A DNA stretch of 64,000 bases from Crotophaga sulcirostris. Its lineage: Eukaryota; Chordata; Aves; Cuculiformes; Crotophagidae. This document shows, one piece after another, positions 22,701 to 35,200 of the stretch. The translations under genes and the position numbers were made by a program. The notes below the pieces were generated by a model that saw only the letters and a program-made list of their open reading frames with translations, ran no database searches and was not told the origin of the DNA. Numbering within the stretch: position 1 is the stretch's first letter; each line of letters begins with the position of its first letter. The DNA is taken from assembly GCA_013397455.1 (NCBI GenBank), contig VYZB01000218.1, positions 483,408 through 547,407 on the forward strand, given 5' to 3'.

Positions 22701-25614
22701 AGGCATTAAAACCCCAATTCTGTTCATGCGCCAATTCCTTTTGAACATCTATCTATAATGTCACTGAATCTAGTTTACATTCCTGAAGGCTGAGCAGCTC
22801 TATCATAAGCTATAGCAAATTCTTCACGAGCTTTCAAGAGATGAATACACACTTGCCATTTCTACAAAGGCTTCACAGAGCTGTAATAAAGAGTGTTCTC
22901 ACATACTTCAAGAGCAATTTGAGATTAGCCTGTGAGAATCGAGACTCAGAAGTTAACACTCAGAGACTGTCCCTCAAACAAGACTGACATGTATTCTGAA
23001 CAACTACTTTTAAAGACATCTTGTAGAATACTTCTTTTCTTGGGAGGGGGGCATGGTGGCAGAATATGCAAAAATATTCAAGAGAAGGAACAAATACACA
23101 TGCAGCCACTTGGTGTGTCTCTCAACGTAAATGCTTATGTTTAGACCAGCTTTAAACCAGTTACCTAACACTTGAGTATAAAACCTAATCTGAATGTTTA
23201 TGCAAAATCGGGCAAATTTTCCATGTGGACAAAATCAAAGCATGACAACAAGCTTTTAGTTGTGCAGCAGACATATACCTGGCAAGTACTTGAAAAAACA
23301 TCTGGAGCCCATTCTATAAGATACACTAAATTTCCAGGAAACTGAAATCCAAATTAATGACCAAATAAAAGTGGAAAAAACCTGCACTTTTAACACAGTA
23401 TAAAATATAAACTACTAAAAAACATAAGACTGCACTACATTTAAGGAACTTAATCTTGGATTTCTGTAGCTTAAGCATGAATGGAGGTTATCTTTGCAAA
23501 TAAAGAAAACCACTGAGTTAACTGATGCAAGTAAGTCCAGGAGTATGACGGCGCCAGTCCTGCAACCCCCTTATTAAAGCCACATGAAGATGGCAATAAC
23601 TGGTGCCAAGCTAAATGCCTGGCAGCAAGCAGGCAGGCAAAGTAGATGCCATTCAGTTGTTGGGTTTCACACACTTCTCTGGCTGGCCTGCTAGCTTCCA
23701 GCTGGACCACTGCTTTAGCCCATTGCAGTCACAGCCACTGGTGAGAATCAAAGGCAATAAATAGCCTAAATCCAGAATATACACGGATGGCTAACCTTTA
23801 TTTTGAACTTAAAGAGGGGTAAGGAGGAAACCCCTTTAAGAGTGAATAGATGGTTCTGTACAGCTTTTCCAGTAGTTAAGTCTCATCAAGTCCTAGGTTC
23901 AAAAATGACTCAAATGGCAGAGATGTGAAAGCTACCAAAGAAAAACCCTGAAGAACTACAGTCAAAGTCAAAACAAAAGCAATATTCAGGTTCTTAAGCA
24001 GCTGGGAGGTCCACTTCTGCTTATCAAAGGCAGTCAACAGCATCAAAGTAACTACAAAAAAAAAAAAGCTAGACATTATTTATTTATTTATCCTAACTAA
24101 TGGCTTTAAGGTCTTTCTAGGTGTAAGAAACTTGTATTTAAAAAACAGACTTGAGGAAAATAATTCAGAAACCTGACAGACAGAACATGGGAATCTCAAC
24201 CACGCCAAAGACTTTTGAGGAAAAGAAATAAAAATGAAAACCAAATAGGCTACATTTGAAACTGAGCTGGAAGAAACATCACTTGCACTCCTCCTGCAAG
24301 GTTGCCTAGAGTAGTACCACATCCTTGGCAAACCAGAAAGAAAAATGGTACCAATCTGGAACCCATTAATACTACAGCTGAAAGAGCAAGGAAATACAAG
24401 AAACAAAAGCAAAGACATTCCAGCATATCGCCCAGAAGTAGCTTACAGCCAGCAAGCAACGTTCAGAGCACCAGCTCTGATGGTTATCTTCAGCTCCTAC
24501 TGCAGCTCCACAATTTCATGGCAATACATATAGTTTCCTACAAGTGTAATGCATGGCAAGTTTCAAACTTTAAATTTAAAATTAGGCAACACAACAGGGC
24601 TTTGAGTTACCCAGTCTTACACACATTTTCTATTCAGCCGAGGCAATATCCTCACATGCATGACTAATATATGAAATCTTTCAATAGTGCTTCAAATGCT
24701 CCTCCATCATTTTAAGGGCTAGGTTCTTGATTTTGGCACACATAACCACCACTTTTTGCTCTCTCTGTCACCTTCACAACAGAGAGTAGATTCTCCACTG
24801 CCATGCTTGTGTCTCCCTCTGCCTTGAGTCACGCATTTGGTGGCAGCAGCAGGAACGCCGCAGTGCAGCACAAAAATGATATCCTCAGGTCTTTTGTCTT
24901 TGTTCTTCTAATTCTCTGCCTTGAAGACAATCCAACCTACTCAGTTTTTGCTTTTCTCCAATACTGTTGCCAAAGCCTACTGCCATCTCAGAAGACTAAT
25001 AAGAGTTCCTAAATAGTTGGATATGCCGAAATAGCATTCTAGATATTTATGTTGTACTTGCTAGCACTTAAGTAGAAGTGCCTCTTGTACTTGTAGAACA
25101 GCTATTTCTGCCAGAGTTTCAGAAGGCAGCAAAGGTATATAACCCATTCCTGCTAATACAGCGGCATAGTCTCAAAACACCCAAGAGTTTGAGAAGGGAC
25201 TCGTACGGGGCAACTACCCGTTGATTTTTTTTCTCTATCTATAAATCTGAACTTCACTGAGTTCAGCCTTGACACAAATATTCTTCTGCTCTACAAAGTC
25301 AGACTTAATCAGACAATCCTGTGTTAACTCTACATCCAGTTCTGATTTTCAAAATTACCCTCCCACTCTTCACATAGACTTCAGCATCCCACCTACAATC
25401 TCTCATCTATTCAGTGCTCGTTTTGTTCTTCAGTCTTGGCCTCAGTCCAGTCTTTTCACAAAGCATGGAAAAAAGCAAGAAAACTTAAAGAAGTATAAAA
25501 CCCTACAGCTCCCCCAAAAAAACTAGAGGCACTCATTATACAAAAGCACCCCACACTGGAGGGGCATGAGGAGAGACAGGGATGAAGACACTGCCTGAAT
25601 TTCAAGCATAAATC

Positions 25615-25680
25615 ATAGATATAAATGTGTATGTATACATATGCAGAAAACATATATGTGTGTATATGCATGTAAACAAA
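25615..25680. repeat. Degenerate TG/TA-rich microsatellite
   Basis: Imperfect alternating purine-pyrimidine sequence (tgtgtatgtatacatatg ... catatatgtgtgtatatgc). Confidence 0.6.
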
Positions 25681-26049
25681 GAAAACATGCATATGATTAC
25701 CTATTTTTACTGGGCAGATTTTTGCATAACTGGAATCACAAAGTGGAATGCACACTAATTTATGGAGTAACGCAATAGTTATTAAGTTTGATAGTGAATG
25801 CACAACTAAGCAATATACCAGTACTTCAGCCTCCTCCAGCTCAAGATTTCAGGTCCGAGAACCAAGTTACCCAGTCTCACACTCAAGCTCGCGTCAGAGC
25901 TAAAGCATATGTTGAGAGCATTGTTTCTTAGGCACCATTACCCATTCACCTCAGTATCCTGGGTTGAAAGGCTGGCCCCACCAACACCAGGCTCAGCCCT
26001 ATGTCACACCAAGACCCACCCATAGAATACTGGGCAGTTGTGTGTCAAC

Positions 26050-26700
26050 GTTTTGAAAAGCCCACGTCATTTGACAGTCAAAATGTTGACGTAAAAAACA
26101 GCATCAAAATAATGACTGATACAAGTTACTGAAATTCATTGTTTAAAGTTTCAGCACTTTAAGCCGTTGTTACTGTAGCTGTTTCCCTGATACTGAAAAT
26201 TCCCATTCCAATGTAATTAAACTGTACTTTGGGAAAGATCCTGGATTGGTTCTGTCACGCAGCCATGGACAGCCTGTTGAATTGCAAATATAGTTTCTGA
26301 TCGCACACAAGACACTAGTCATGAAATTCTCAGTTAAGACACTAACAAAAGGGTCCCCAATTAATCATTGTATTCTTTGCAAGAGCAGATATCCTCATTA
26401 GGAAAGCGGCAGGACATTAACAAGTTCTACTTTGAGGGTGTCCAATTAACTCATCTACTAAATATGTGCCAGGCAACTTCGACCAGCCTAGCTTTTCCAG
26501 TCTCCTCTTTCTAGCTGCATCAATTGGGATCCCAGTCATGTATAAAGCAGCGGTTCTTTCTACACTTCGCAATGCCTTTGAGAACACCGCCAGTGGACAA
26601 CAAACAACAGCCACTGAAGTGTTTAACAGGTCTTTCACTTGCGCCCATAAAAAGTTAAGTGTGCACTCAGCAAGCTCAGTGCAATTAAAATAAAAAAATC
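26050..26700. promoter_or_regulatory. Candidate conserved non-coding element upstream of GPM6B exon 1
   Basis: Repeat-free with clustered motifs: two ACGTCA/TGACGT-type CRE-like sites (cccacgtcatttgaca at about 26062, gttgacgtaaaa at about 26084), homeodomain cores (tgtaattaaactg, ccccaattaatcattg, gtccaattaactcatc). A minus-strand 95-codon open frame at 26704-26417 has no known relative. About 7 kb upstream of exon 1. Confidence 0.22.
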
Positions 26701-27439
26701 CCACCCTCTACCTTATAAACAGGGAATGGTTTAACCTGCCAACAACAAGTACGGTTGGAGCTCCGTCTGGATCATGTCACGGCTTGATTTTTGCCGAACC
26801 TCAGCAGTGGGTGATCCTGCATACAAAGCAAGCTCTGAGACAAAAGTGCTATAGGGTGAGTTAAGGACAAAGTAGCAGCTTTCAGCCTGATTCCCAGATA
26901 GGCTGTCAAGTAAAATCCTTTGCCAGGGCAGGATTACTCCCTAGAGTATACATTTCCAACACTTTGTCTCGTCTGATTTTTTGTGTCTTGAGCTTGGAGC
27001 CTCTCAGCCGTTTCGCAGGAAGAGCCATTCTGCAGCCGGCAGGTTTTGAGGCTCGGCACAAAGAAAGGCTTGCACAATGACCAGGCCACCACTGCAGTCA
27101 ATGCAAAAGGAGCAGTTTCTCCAAAAGGAGTTGGAGTGCGATCCCAACCTCCAAACTGGCCTCTTGTCCCACTACTGCAAAACCCCTTAGACTCTCTTCT
27201 GAGTGATTCCACCCTGACACTGCCTAGTTACATCCCCATTTCTCTGTTTCTTCCCAAGCATTACATGGCTGAAAGGCACCGTTTCTGCACTTTGTCATGA
27301 GCCAGAGTGAAATTCATTTAGCATCTACTTTTCTTGATCTGTTCCTCGCATCATTCCCATACCATTTTATTTCTGCTCTCTGGGTTTCGGCACATTTATA
27401 TTTCTCTTTCTTGAACTTAGAGCTTTCCAAGAGCAAACA

Positions 27440-27593
27440 CTAGGTATTATCATTATGTGTTTGCTCTGGAGACGCTCGCATTCGTGATTCAAAATGGCAT
27501 CGGGCATTTTTGCTCTCAGTTGTAACTACAGGCACATCTTGTGTATCTATCACCACTACCGATTCTTGAAGTACCATCATCTGGTCCACCTTT
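27440..27593 (-). other. Exon-like open stretch of unknown nature (possible 3' terminal exon)
   Basis: A pyrimidine-rich stretch (reverse of 27600-27650) ends in gatgcag at 27594. It is followed by a frame that includes VDQMMVLQESVVVIDTQDVP and VVTTESKNARCHFESRMRAS, stops with TAG at 27442-27440, and has an AATAAA (27371-27366) 69 nt after the stop. That is the layout of a terminal exon, but I recognise no protein family and no partner exon. A chance frame in conserved non-coding DNA is at least as likely. Confidence 0.12.
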
Positions 27594-28619
27594 CTGCATC
27601 TTTTGGAGAGGAAAAGAAAGTTGCTAAGGAACCAGGAAAAGGGAGAAAGGATGGATATAATAAAAAAAAAATCAGAAAAGCACAAAGCAGAAATTACATG
27701 AAAGTCTCTGGCTAAGTTCTCTCTTTGGTCTGTAGGAAGAATAGTGTCCCTCTATCAAAAAACTGTACTATGTCAAGCGTGCACCCACCATCCTGTGACT
27801 TAACATGGGACAGAGTTCTTACTGCAAATGTGAGACTTGCCCACAGGTTGCAAAAAAAGATCTCAGTTTCTCAAGACAAAATCAACCCGCCTGATTTGCG
27901 TGTTCACAAGTTTATTAGTTCAGAGAAGAAACTGAAGACCAACCACAGCTTTAAAAGTATTTCTAAGCACTTAATTCTAGCTATGGTCCTCAGAAATATT
28001 TAAACTAATTGTGTGTTCAAGTGTACCACATACTTCTATTGCTGACAGAACATCACCAGATTGCAAATGCAATCAAAAGCCCATTTTCTTCGTGTAATTT
28101 GCCATTATTACACTGCAGGTTTATAGAGCCACACAACTACAGCTAAACTCTCACTGCTATTTCAAACTGTTTCCAAGCAAATATCATAGCAACATTATCA
28201 GAAACTTGAGTTCATTTAATCTCAGACCCTCTACAATAACATAACACTAGCACCTGTTAAAAAGAAGACAGAAAATGTAGTCCTCCTGGGTAAACCAAGC
28301 ATCTCCTCAGCTCCAGACCAACAGGGTCAGATTCCCGAGACCAATCACACCATTTAAAGATGTTTTCTTGACTTTAAGAGAAGAGATGACAAAAAACAAC
28401 TCTAGGTTATAAATATATTGTGCAGTATTTAAAGAGCAGTGCTTACAGACTGTTAATACATACCAAACACTGATGAATGTATTTGTTTCAATATATAATT
28501 GTATAAATGAGTGGTAACAGACTAGGTAGCATTTCACAGATTCCCTGCTGTTTCATAACTGTGAAGAAAAAATTCACTCCAACTGCAGCAGCACCCATTT
28601 CCTGAGTTGAAGGTGCCTC

Positions 28620-29005
28620 TTTACTGCACGAGCTCAGCACCACACGGCCAGCGAGCACCACTGCCCTGCAAGCATCAACAACTTGGGAAGGAAGCGATAG
28701 AGGCCTTGTCAGGAAAAAATCAGTTATTTCAGCTTAACCTGCACTTATAGTGAAAAAAAGTAGCCGCTTGTATTACCCAAGAAGAAATAACAGGTTAGAG
28801 GGCTGCAGGCTGGGTGACAGCAGCCCCTCCACTCCTGCTCTGGTTGGCAGGGAGGTGGCCAACGCAAAGAGCATCCCGAGGACGCCTGCCCCCCGTTGTG
28901 GCGGCAGCGGGGTATCCCCGCGGGGCCGGGGGCAGCCAGCGCCCATGGGAACCCGTGCGGCCCCAGGGCCACAGGGCTTCACGGGTGACCGGGCTCATCA
29001 GCCCT
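28620..29005. promoter_or_regulatory. CpG cluster, candidate distal promoter
   Basis: GC-rich island in AT-rich surroundings. About 14 CpGs fall within 28860-29000 (around gcggcagcggggtatccccg and the ccgggggcagccagcg segment). It lies about 9.6 kb upstream of GPM6B exon 1. Long open frames cross it on both strands, as expected where GC content removes stop codons; none resembles a known protein. It could be an alternative first exon or promoter of GPM6B, or an orphan CpG island. Confidence 0.3.
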
Positions 29006-29019
29006 ATTCAGTCCTGCTC

Positions 29020-29240
29020 CCCGTGCACAATAACCAGCAGCCATGCTCCCATAATATGGGCCTCCCCCTTCTCCCCGCTTTTATCATCCTTCATATCTCA
29101 GCGATGACAGGACTGAAAGGGCTTCTGATGGGAGATGTGCTACGAATTAGCATATTTCCCCCTGCGTACAATGGAGGCATTAAGCTGCTGCGTTTTGAAA
29201 GTCCAAACAAAAGCAGCCCAGGCTGTTTTTAGCAGCGCTG
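29020..29240. promoter_or_regulatory. Candidate conserved non-coding element beside the CpG cluster
   Basis: Stretch with gctacgaattagcatatttc and gtacaatggaggcattaagc, repeat-free and immediately next to the CpG cluster. SOX-like (acaatgg) and homeodomain-like cores suggest an enhancer, untested. Confidence 0.2.
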
Positions 29241-32200
29241 TTTGAAGTTTTATTCCCCCTCTCTCTTCCAAGTTGCAAGCGTATTTAACAAATTTTCACT
29301 CTTTCTGAAAAGAAGGAGGCACTATTAAGAGTATAATTTACTAAAAAGACTTTATTTGATATGTTTCAGACTTTAAAACAAAAGAAAATCCACTCAATGT
29401 GGCAAACACCAACATGGTGTCTGTTCTCCCACTGAACAGCACACTTGGGGTCCACCCCCTGGTGAGCTTGTTTGGCTGTCCCCAGCACTTGCACTGACCC
29501 AGTCATTGAGGATTTTGGAACTCAAAAACATTCACAGTAACTCAGTATCAAGGGTTCTGTACCCACAGCTCTATTTTCCCCCTGTATCAGTGGCACACTG
29601 CTGAAAATACCAGTTTTCAAAGAGAAACTAAATCCCTGTCTTGCAAGAAGAAACAAACCAGCCCTTCCCTCCCACCTCCCCAGACTATCCTTTGGTTTAA
29701 CTTGAGGGCTATGAATAAGAGAGCTGAACCTCAAAAGTACAACCTTAATGAAATGGCTTCAAATTAGAAAAGGAATAGCTGTTTACCAAGGAAAGGAGGG
29801 CAGGAGGAAGGAGATGGATATGACACAAGTTCAGCAGCATAAGGAGGGGAGGAGGACAAAGCACTCCTGTATCAAAACATCTTTGGGCAACAACCGCTAG
29901 GAGAACAAAACTACCTCAGCTCAGTGTGTTTGTGCTAATGAGCAATTACAGACAGCTGGACCATTAGGAAGCCAGTTTGTGGCTGTCTTGGTAAAGAGGC
30001 ATCTCTGCCTTCCTCCTATGTTAAACAGAATTTTCTGTGAAAGGAAGACATAAGATTACATGGTCAAAATGTTTCTGAGAGAAAGGGTTTGGTGGTTTGG
30101 GTTTTTTTCTTATTCTTCCCCCTCCAAAGATTTCCAAGGTATTTATGTAATCTTCTATATGCAGCACAGCTCAGAACAAAAATCACACTCCTTAACAACA
30201 TGAGATTACAGCAGAAAAGCAGAATACCAATGAGATCCCAGGCAGGCAGCTTGCAGTAAGGTGGATATAAAAACTGTTCAGAAATAAAGCCTGGGATGCA
30301 GCCTGCAGAAGGAGTCTTGTAGGAGAAATGTCTGCTTTGTTCAAACTCTTCTCCTTTTCTGTTTCAGGAAATTTTCCTGAAAAGCAAGATTCATCTCCAC
30401 TCCTTGATTTCTTTAGAAGCAATGCTCAAAATATTCAACAGTCTCTGTTGTGCATGAGCATTTAGCTCTCAAACATCCACTCTGACCCTGCCACGTGCCA
30501 AGTGGCCCACGCATCGCTGTGCTCCCTCCCTTAGAGTGCCCACCCACTGTTCTGTGTAAATCTGCATTACCTGGCAGGAAAGGCATTTCACCTATTTATT
30601 TCCACCAGAACAAAGAGTTCCTGGTGCTGATGTGGTATGTTGTCCATATGGCAACTGCACAGCAGTGAATGAGGTCTAACAGTAGACACAGCTCTTCCTC
30701 TGGAAGATGTTCTCATACCCTTCTAACCAAAACCTCCTACAGCTCAAGGGCCTCTCCACTAACACCCTGCACTTTCCTCTGATGCACCAGCTCAGCCAGC
30801 TACGAGCCAACTTTACCCCTAGGAAAGCTTTTTCATCATCTCCAACAATTGCATGTTGGTTTCAACGATGTGTTTGCCGCACTTGGGGCCACACTTGACT
30901 GGATGGTGACTTTCTGACCAAAGAAGGCTAAAGAAATCTGGCTGTAGAGTACTAAGCCTTATTTAGCTTCATTTCTCTACCATCACGTGTAAATTGCCTT
31001 AAAGGTTGGATGCACACTTTCCCATGCTCTGAGGCACTTCACAACTTGGTACGAAAATAGTGGACAAAACCTCCAAATGTTATGGCAGAAAAGTCTCACA
31101 TCAAAACAAAAGCAGGAAGGACATACGATGCCTTTTAGAAACCTTCATTCAGTCCTTAACAGATGGATGAGAGTAACAAAGCAGTCTAGGCAGGAGACAG
31201 AGGAATTAAAGACCAAAATGGAGGTTGGTTTTCTCAATCAGACTAGGATGAGCAGAACTTCACTTTGTAAGCACTCATTCTAAGATGAGTCCTTTGGAAA
31301 TGTGGTTCAACCAACCACCATGACAGCTTGGCAAAGAAAATTAAATAAAACAGATTTCAGCTCCATTTACAAACAGATGTAGTTGCACTACCGCAGTTCT
31401 TAACGGTCACAAAAAGGTAGTAAAATAAATGCCTACTGAAAAGGTCCAGTAAACTCAACAGTGAGATTTCAGGCTTCTTGGGGATGGGATATATCAACAG
31501 AAATCTTAAGTAAACAGTCTCATAACTTTGAATTTAGATCAAAAAAAGAGAATGCTGAGAAAAAAAGCCTTCCACTGATTAGGAGATATTAAGTCTCACC
31601 TGTGGAATGCCTCTTCAGGATGTCTGGGGTGAGGAGAAGAAGGGAAGCAAAAGAAGTCAGAGCAGGGTAAAGCAGTGCCTTTCATGTTGTCGATGCCCCA
31701 AAGGGACTTGACCACAGTCACCAATCAAGAAAATATTCTCAAATTGCAGTTGTTCTTCAGATTCACTGGATTCAGACCAAGGATGAACACACAGCACATG
31801 CTGCCATCCGCTGTGATGTTCTGGCACAGAGCAGCACCCTACCAACAACGGCACCACTCTTCCTTTCAAAACGCCCCAGAAAGAGCACGCTGTATTCTCA
31901 TATGATAAGACAGGTTTTTACAACTTGGATCATTACAGGATCTTGAACCCTAACAGTATTCTTACCGAAGGTTCACTTGCTTTTTTTCTTAGACGTCAAC
32001 AGGTACATCTGATATCCAAGCTAAAATAAAACCATCCTTACTACATTCATTTTGGCACCATGAGTCACTATCTTGCTGAAACAAAACTATCTTCTCACCT
32101 CCACATTGAGTAAGTGCTATTAACTTTTCCAGTATCCCACCTACTGCTATTTTCTTCTGTGCAAGTGAGCAACATAGAAGCATCTCAGAATATACTTCAT

Positions 32201-35200
32201 GCTTCAGCTTTCAGTGAGAAGAGAAAGCCACAGAAAGCCTTCAGGACATACTACGCATGCTCCTGCAGGCAGAAATAGTTTCTGGTCTTCTGTATTAATA
32301 TAATGAAAAAGCAAACCCCAAAACTACTGGCACTCAAAGACTGATTTGCTATGAAATGGGACGAGTCCCTCAAGTCTCCTTTCCTGTCCTCTTAACTCAG
32401 TCTAACAAAATTGACTTCCCGGTCTTTACTATTTTTACTCCTTTCTAAACACTACCCTGACTCTGAGAAGCTAGCTGAAGGTATGATGTTAAGGCAGAGG
32501 TGATTTTTGGTCTTCTCATGATATGGCAGAAATTTACTAGTCTAAAATTTCTGCTCTAAATGTGAGAGCCCCAGCACTCATTCAGACACACACAAATAGT
32601 TGTTAAAGAAAGCACCCTGGGCTCTCAAGGCTGTTCTGGCAGAGGAACAGGGCCCCATAAAACAGAAGACTCCCTTGAAGTCAAGGCTGGAGAGCTGGGA
32701 ACACTGAATACTGGCACTGGGCCGTCAGGCACATCATGACCGAGATCAGGGGAGCAATGCAAGCTGGCACAGAGTAGGGCGAGGATGAGAAGAAAGTGCT
32801 TCCCACATTTCATCCTGTGCATCCTACTTGGAGTGCAGTGCCTAGACGAAGGCCATCATTCACAGACACTGAAGTCTCCCACAGGGATCCTTTGTGGGTC
32901 CTAGGCATGGCACATGAGCTGATACCAGACTGGGAAGGAATATCCTGCATCCTGCTACAGAGAGGCTTCTGCACAGAGATGTGCCTCTGAAGTGTAACAA
33001 CTCCAGGAAACATTCACCTGCCCACATGCTTGAAAACATACAAATCCTTCTCTCCTCAAAAGCCATACTCTCCTCTTTGCTTCACACCTACGCTACACCT
33101 GTAGTATAATGTCACCACAGACGTTTACAAAATCTCATCTCTCCTATGTATTTCAAAGAGAAAGGGTTTAGAACTTCATACAATTCCTCAGTCCAAGATG
33201 TATTAAACAAATACGCACAATGCCCTACAGAAATTAAGTCAAATGCAATTTTCCTTGTTTTGAATCATCTGGCATACTGTTATATGTGCTGGCCCATCTT
33301 GATAAGTATTGTTCAGGATTTTTACTGAGAACACAGAATACCTACTAATAATACATACAGATTCCCTCTTCCCACCCCTATGAGTTGAACTGCCATTATG
33401 AATATGCTGTGCAAATAAGCCCTCTGCAATCCCACGGAAAAACAGAAATTGCACACCTAAAGCTGAGCAGATAGTCAGAATTGCAACAGAGAAGGAAGAC
33501 ATAAAAGCAGCTATTTCTATCTTAAATTATTTGTAATACAACTTGTCATTTTCTTTTTGAAAAGCCTTTGCCTCTCAGTGTTGGTGCAAACCCTAAATTT
33601 AGAGACATGGGGAAAGAATTTCTGTTCCTCTACAGTAAGCATTATAGAAAGAGTTTCTGCCTCCATCACTCCTTTGGACCACATGTCAGCCTGAATTTAA
33701 CCTTTCTTCACTGTACAAAATAGCTGATGTGCATGTAAGTGAACGAGATTAGAGAGGAAATCATGTTTTTGTTTGGAAACATGCCATTACAACACAATGC
33801 TGAAAAACGAAGTACATAAACTGAATAATGTCCTTTTGTGCTTGCCGAGACACTTCACAAATGTAGGACAGGTGTATTATCCTTCTTAATGCACAAACTA
33901 GGCTAGAAAAATTGCTTTCACAAACACTAAAAATCACTTTATTGATCTTTCACAGTATGTGCCTAGATTTCCAGATGGATTTTAAACTACAGGGGTCAAT
34001 TAGATACAACAGATATCTTTAAACATACCAAATTATCTGAACAGAAAATGTTAACAAAATAGGTTACCATTCATGTGTGCTACATCCTTTAGGAGCAGGA
34101 AAGCTACTTTCAAGTTTTCCCCAAGGACCATTTCAGTTCTGAAGTTCTCTGAATTTTTAGCTAAGCTATTACTTTCTTTCTTTCACTTTAAAAAAAAAGT
34201 TTCCTAAACTCTTCATGATAATTAGATTTTAATCCAATTCGCCAGATGTGGGCAGTCATCAGTACTCTCCGCATTAAGGACTTATTTAAAAAAATAGTTG
34301 CTTCAGTTCCTTGTTGGCAAGGGAGCGCTCTTCAGTATTTTTCTCTAACAAAAGTATTAACCAGGGACTGAAGTGAACAGCACAGGTTACATTTCTGCCT
34401 TAGACCAAGTTTCTCTTCTCAATAGCTTTTGTATCATTTACCAGTTATTTATGCCTGTGCCTGAATGCAACATCAAAAGCATGAACTATTTTCAGTGCAA
34501 CAGCAGTATTTTATATCTTACCAGGTTATTTGACAATGTTCCTTTTTAGGGAGGATTTTATGGAGCCAGAGGCAAATGGAAATGCAGTTTTAAAAGTGAG
34601 ATGGTTAAGACTCATACTGCTCTCTAGGAAATATCCATGCAGTAGGGACAATAACTAGCAACTATGACATTACATTTAAACGCTGGTACCCAATACTTAC
34701 TGATTAGCGTCTTTCTGGAATTCTGCTCCTTTTAAGAAGTTTCGTTCTTTTGCCTTCAAAATAGCTATGATTTACTAATACATGATATGCCTTAATACCC
34801 CTCTGACAATCTCTACTGACAGAGTCATATTTTTCCCACTTGCATTTTCACACCATTTGAATGCATGATTGTCAGCCTCCTCTGCCTCCACCTCTCCTTT
34901 CCTACAGTATGTGCAGTACCCGTTTGCTTCAGATTATAAAAAGCACTAGTGGATTCTGAAGCCACTAAAAAGAAGTAGCCAGCATGTGGGATCTGTGGGA
35001 AATTAGATCCAGTAAGTGAAACGAGCTTCAACTTTAAAAGTAACTGATAAATAGGAGAGAAGTTTCAAATAGTATTACCATGAGATGGGTTGGATTTTCC
35101 TTTTAAAGTTATGCATAAGAACTGGGGCCACTGTCCTTGCAGAAAACTGCAAGAAACCTGGTTTGTTGGTTTTGGTTTGGTTTCCTTTTTAGGAACAAGG

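Larger units (their letters stand above)
19541..28619. other. Non-coding upstream sequence, no gene recognised
   Basis: About 9 kb upstream of GPM6B exon 1. Apart from the microsatellites, the 26.05-26.70 kb element and the exon-like stretch at 27.44 kb listed separately, I see only unique AT-rich sequence. The longest open frames (for example 20582-21010 plus, 142 codons) have no recognisable domain and no coding-like context. Confidence 0.6.

Noticed and set aside
28750..29232. 160-codon plus-strand open frame over the CpG cluster
   Set aside because: High GC suppresses stops in all frames here; overlapping frames on both strands are equally open and none resembles a protein.
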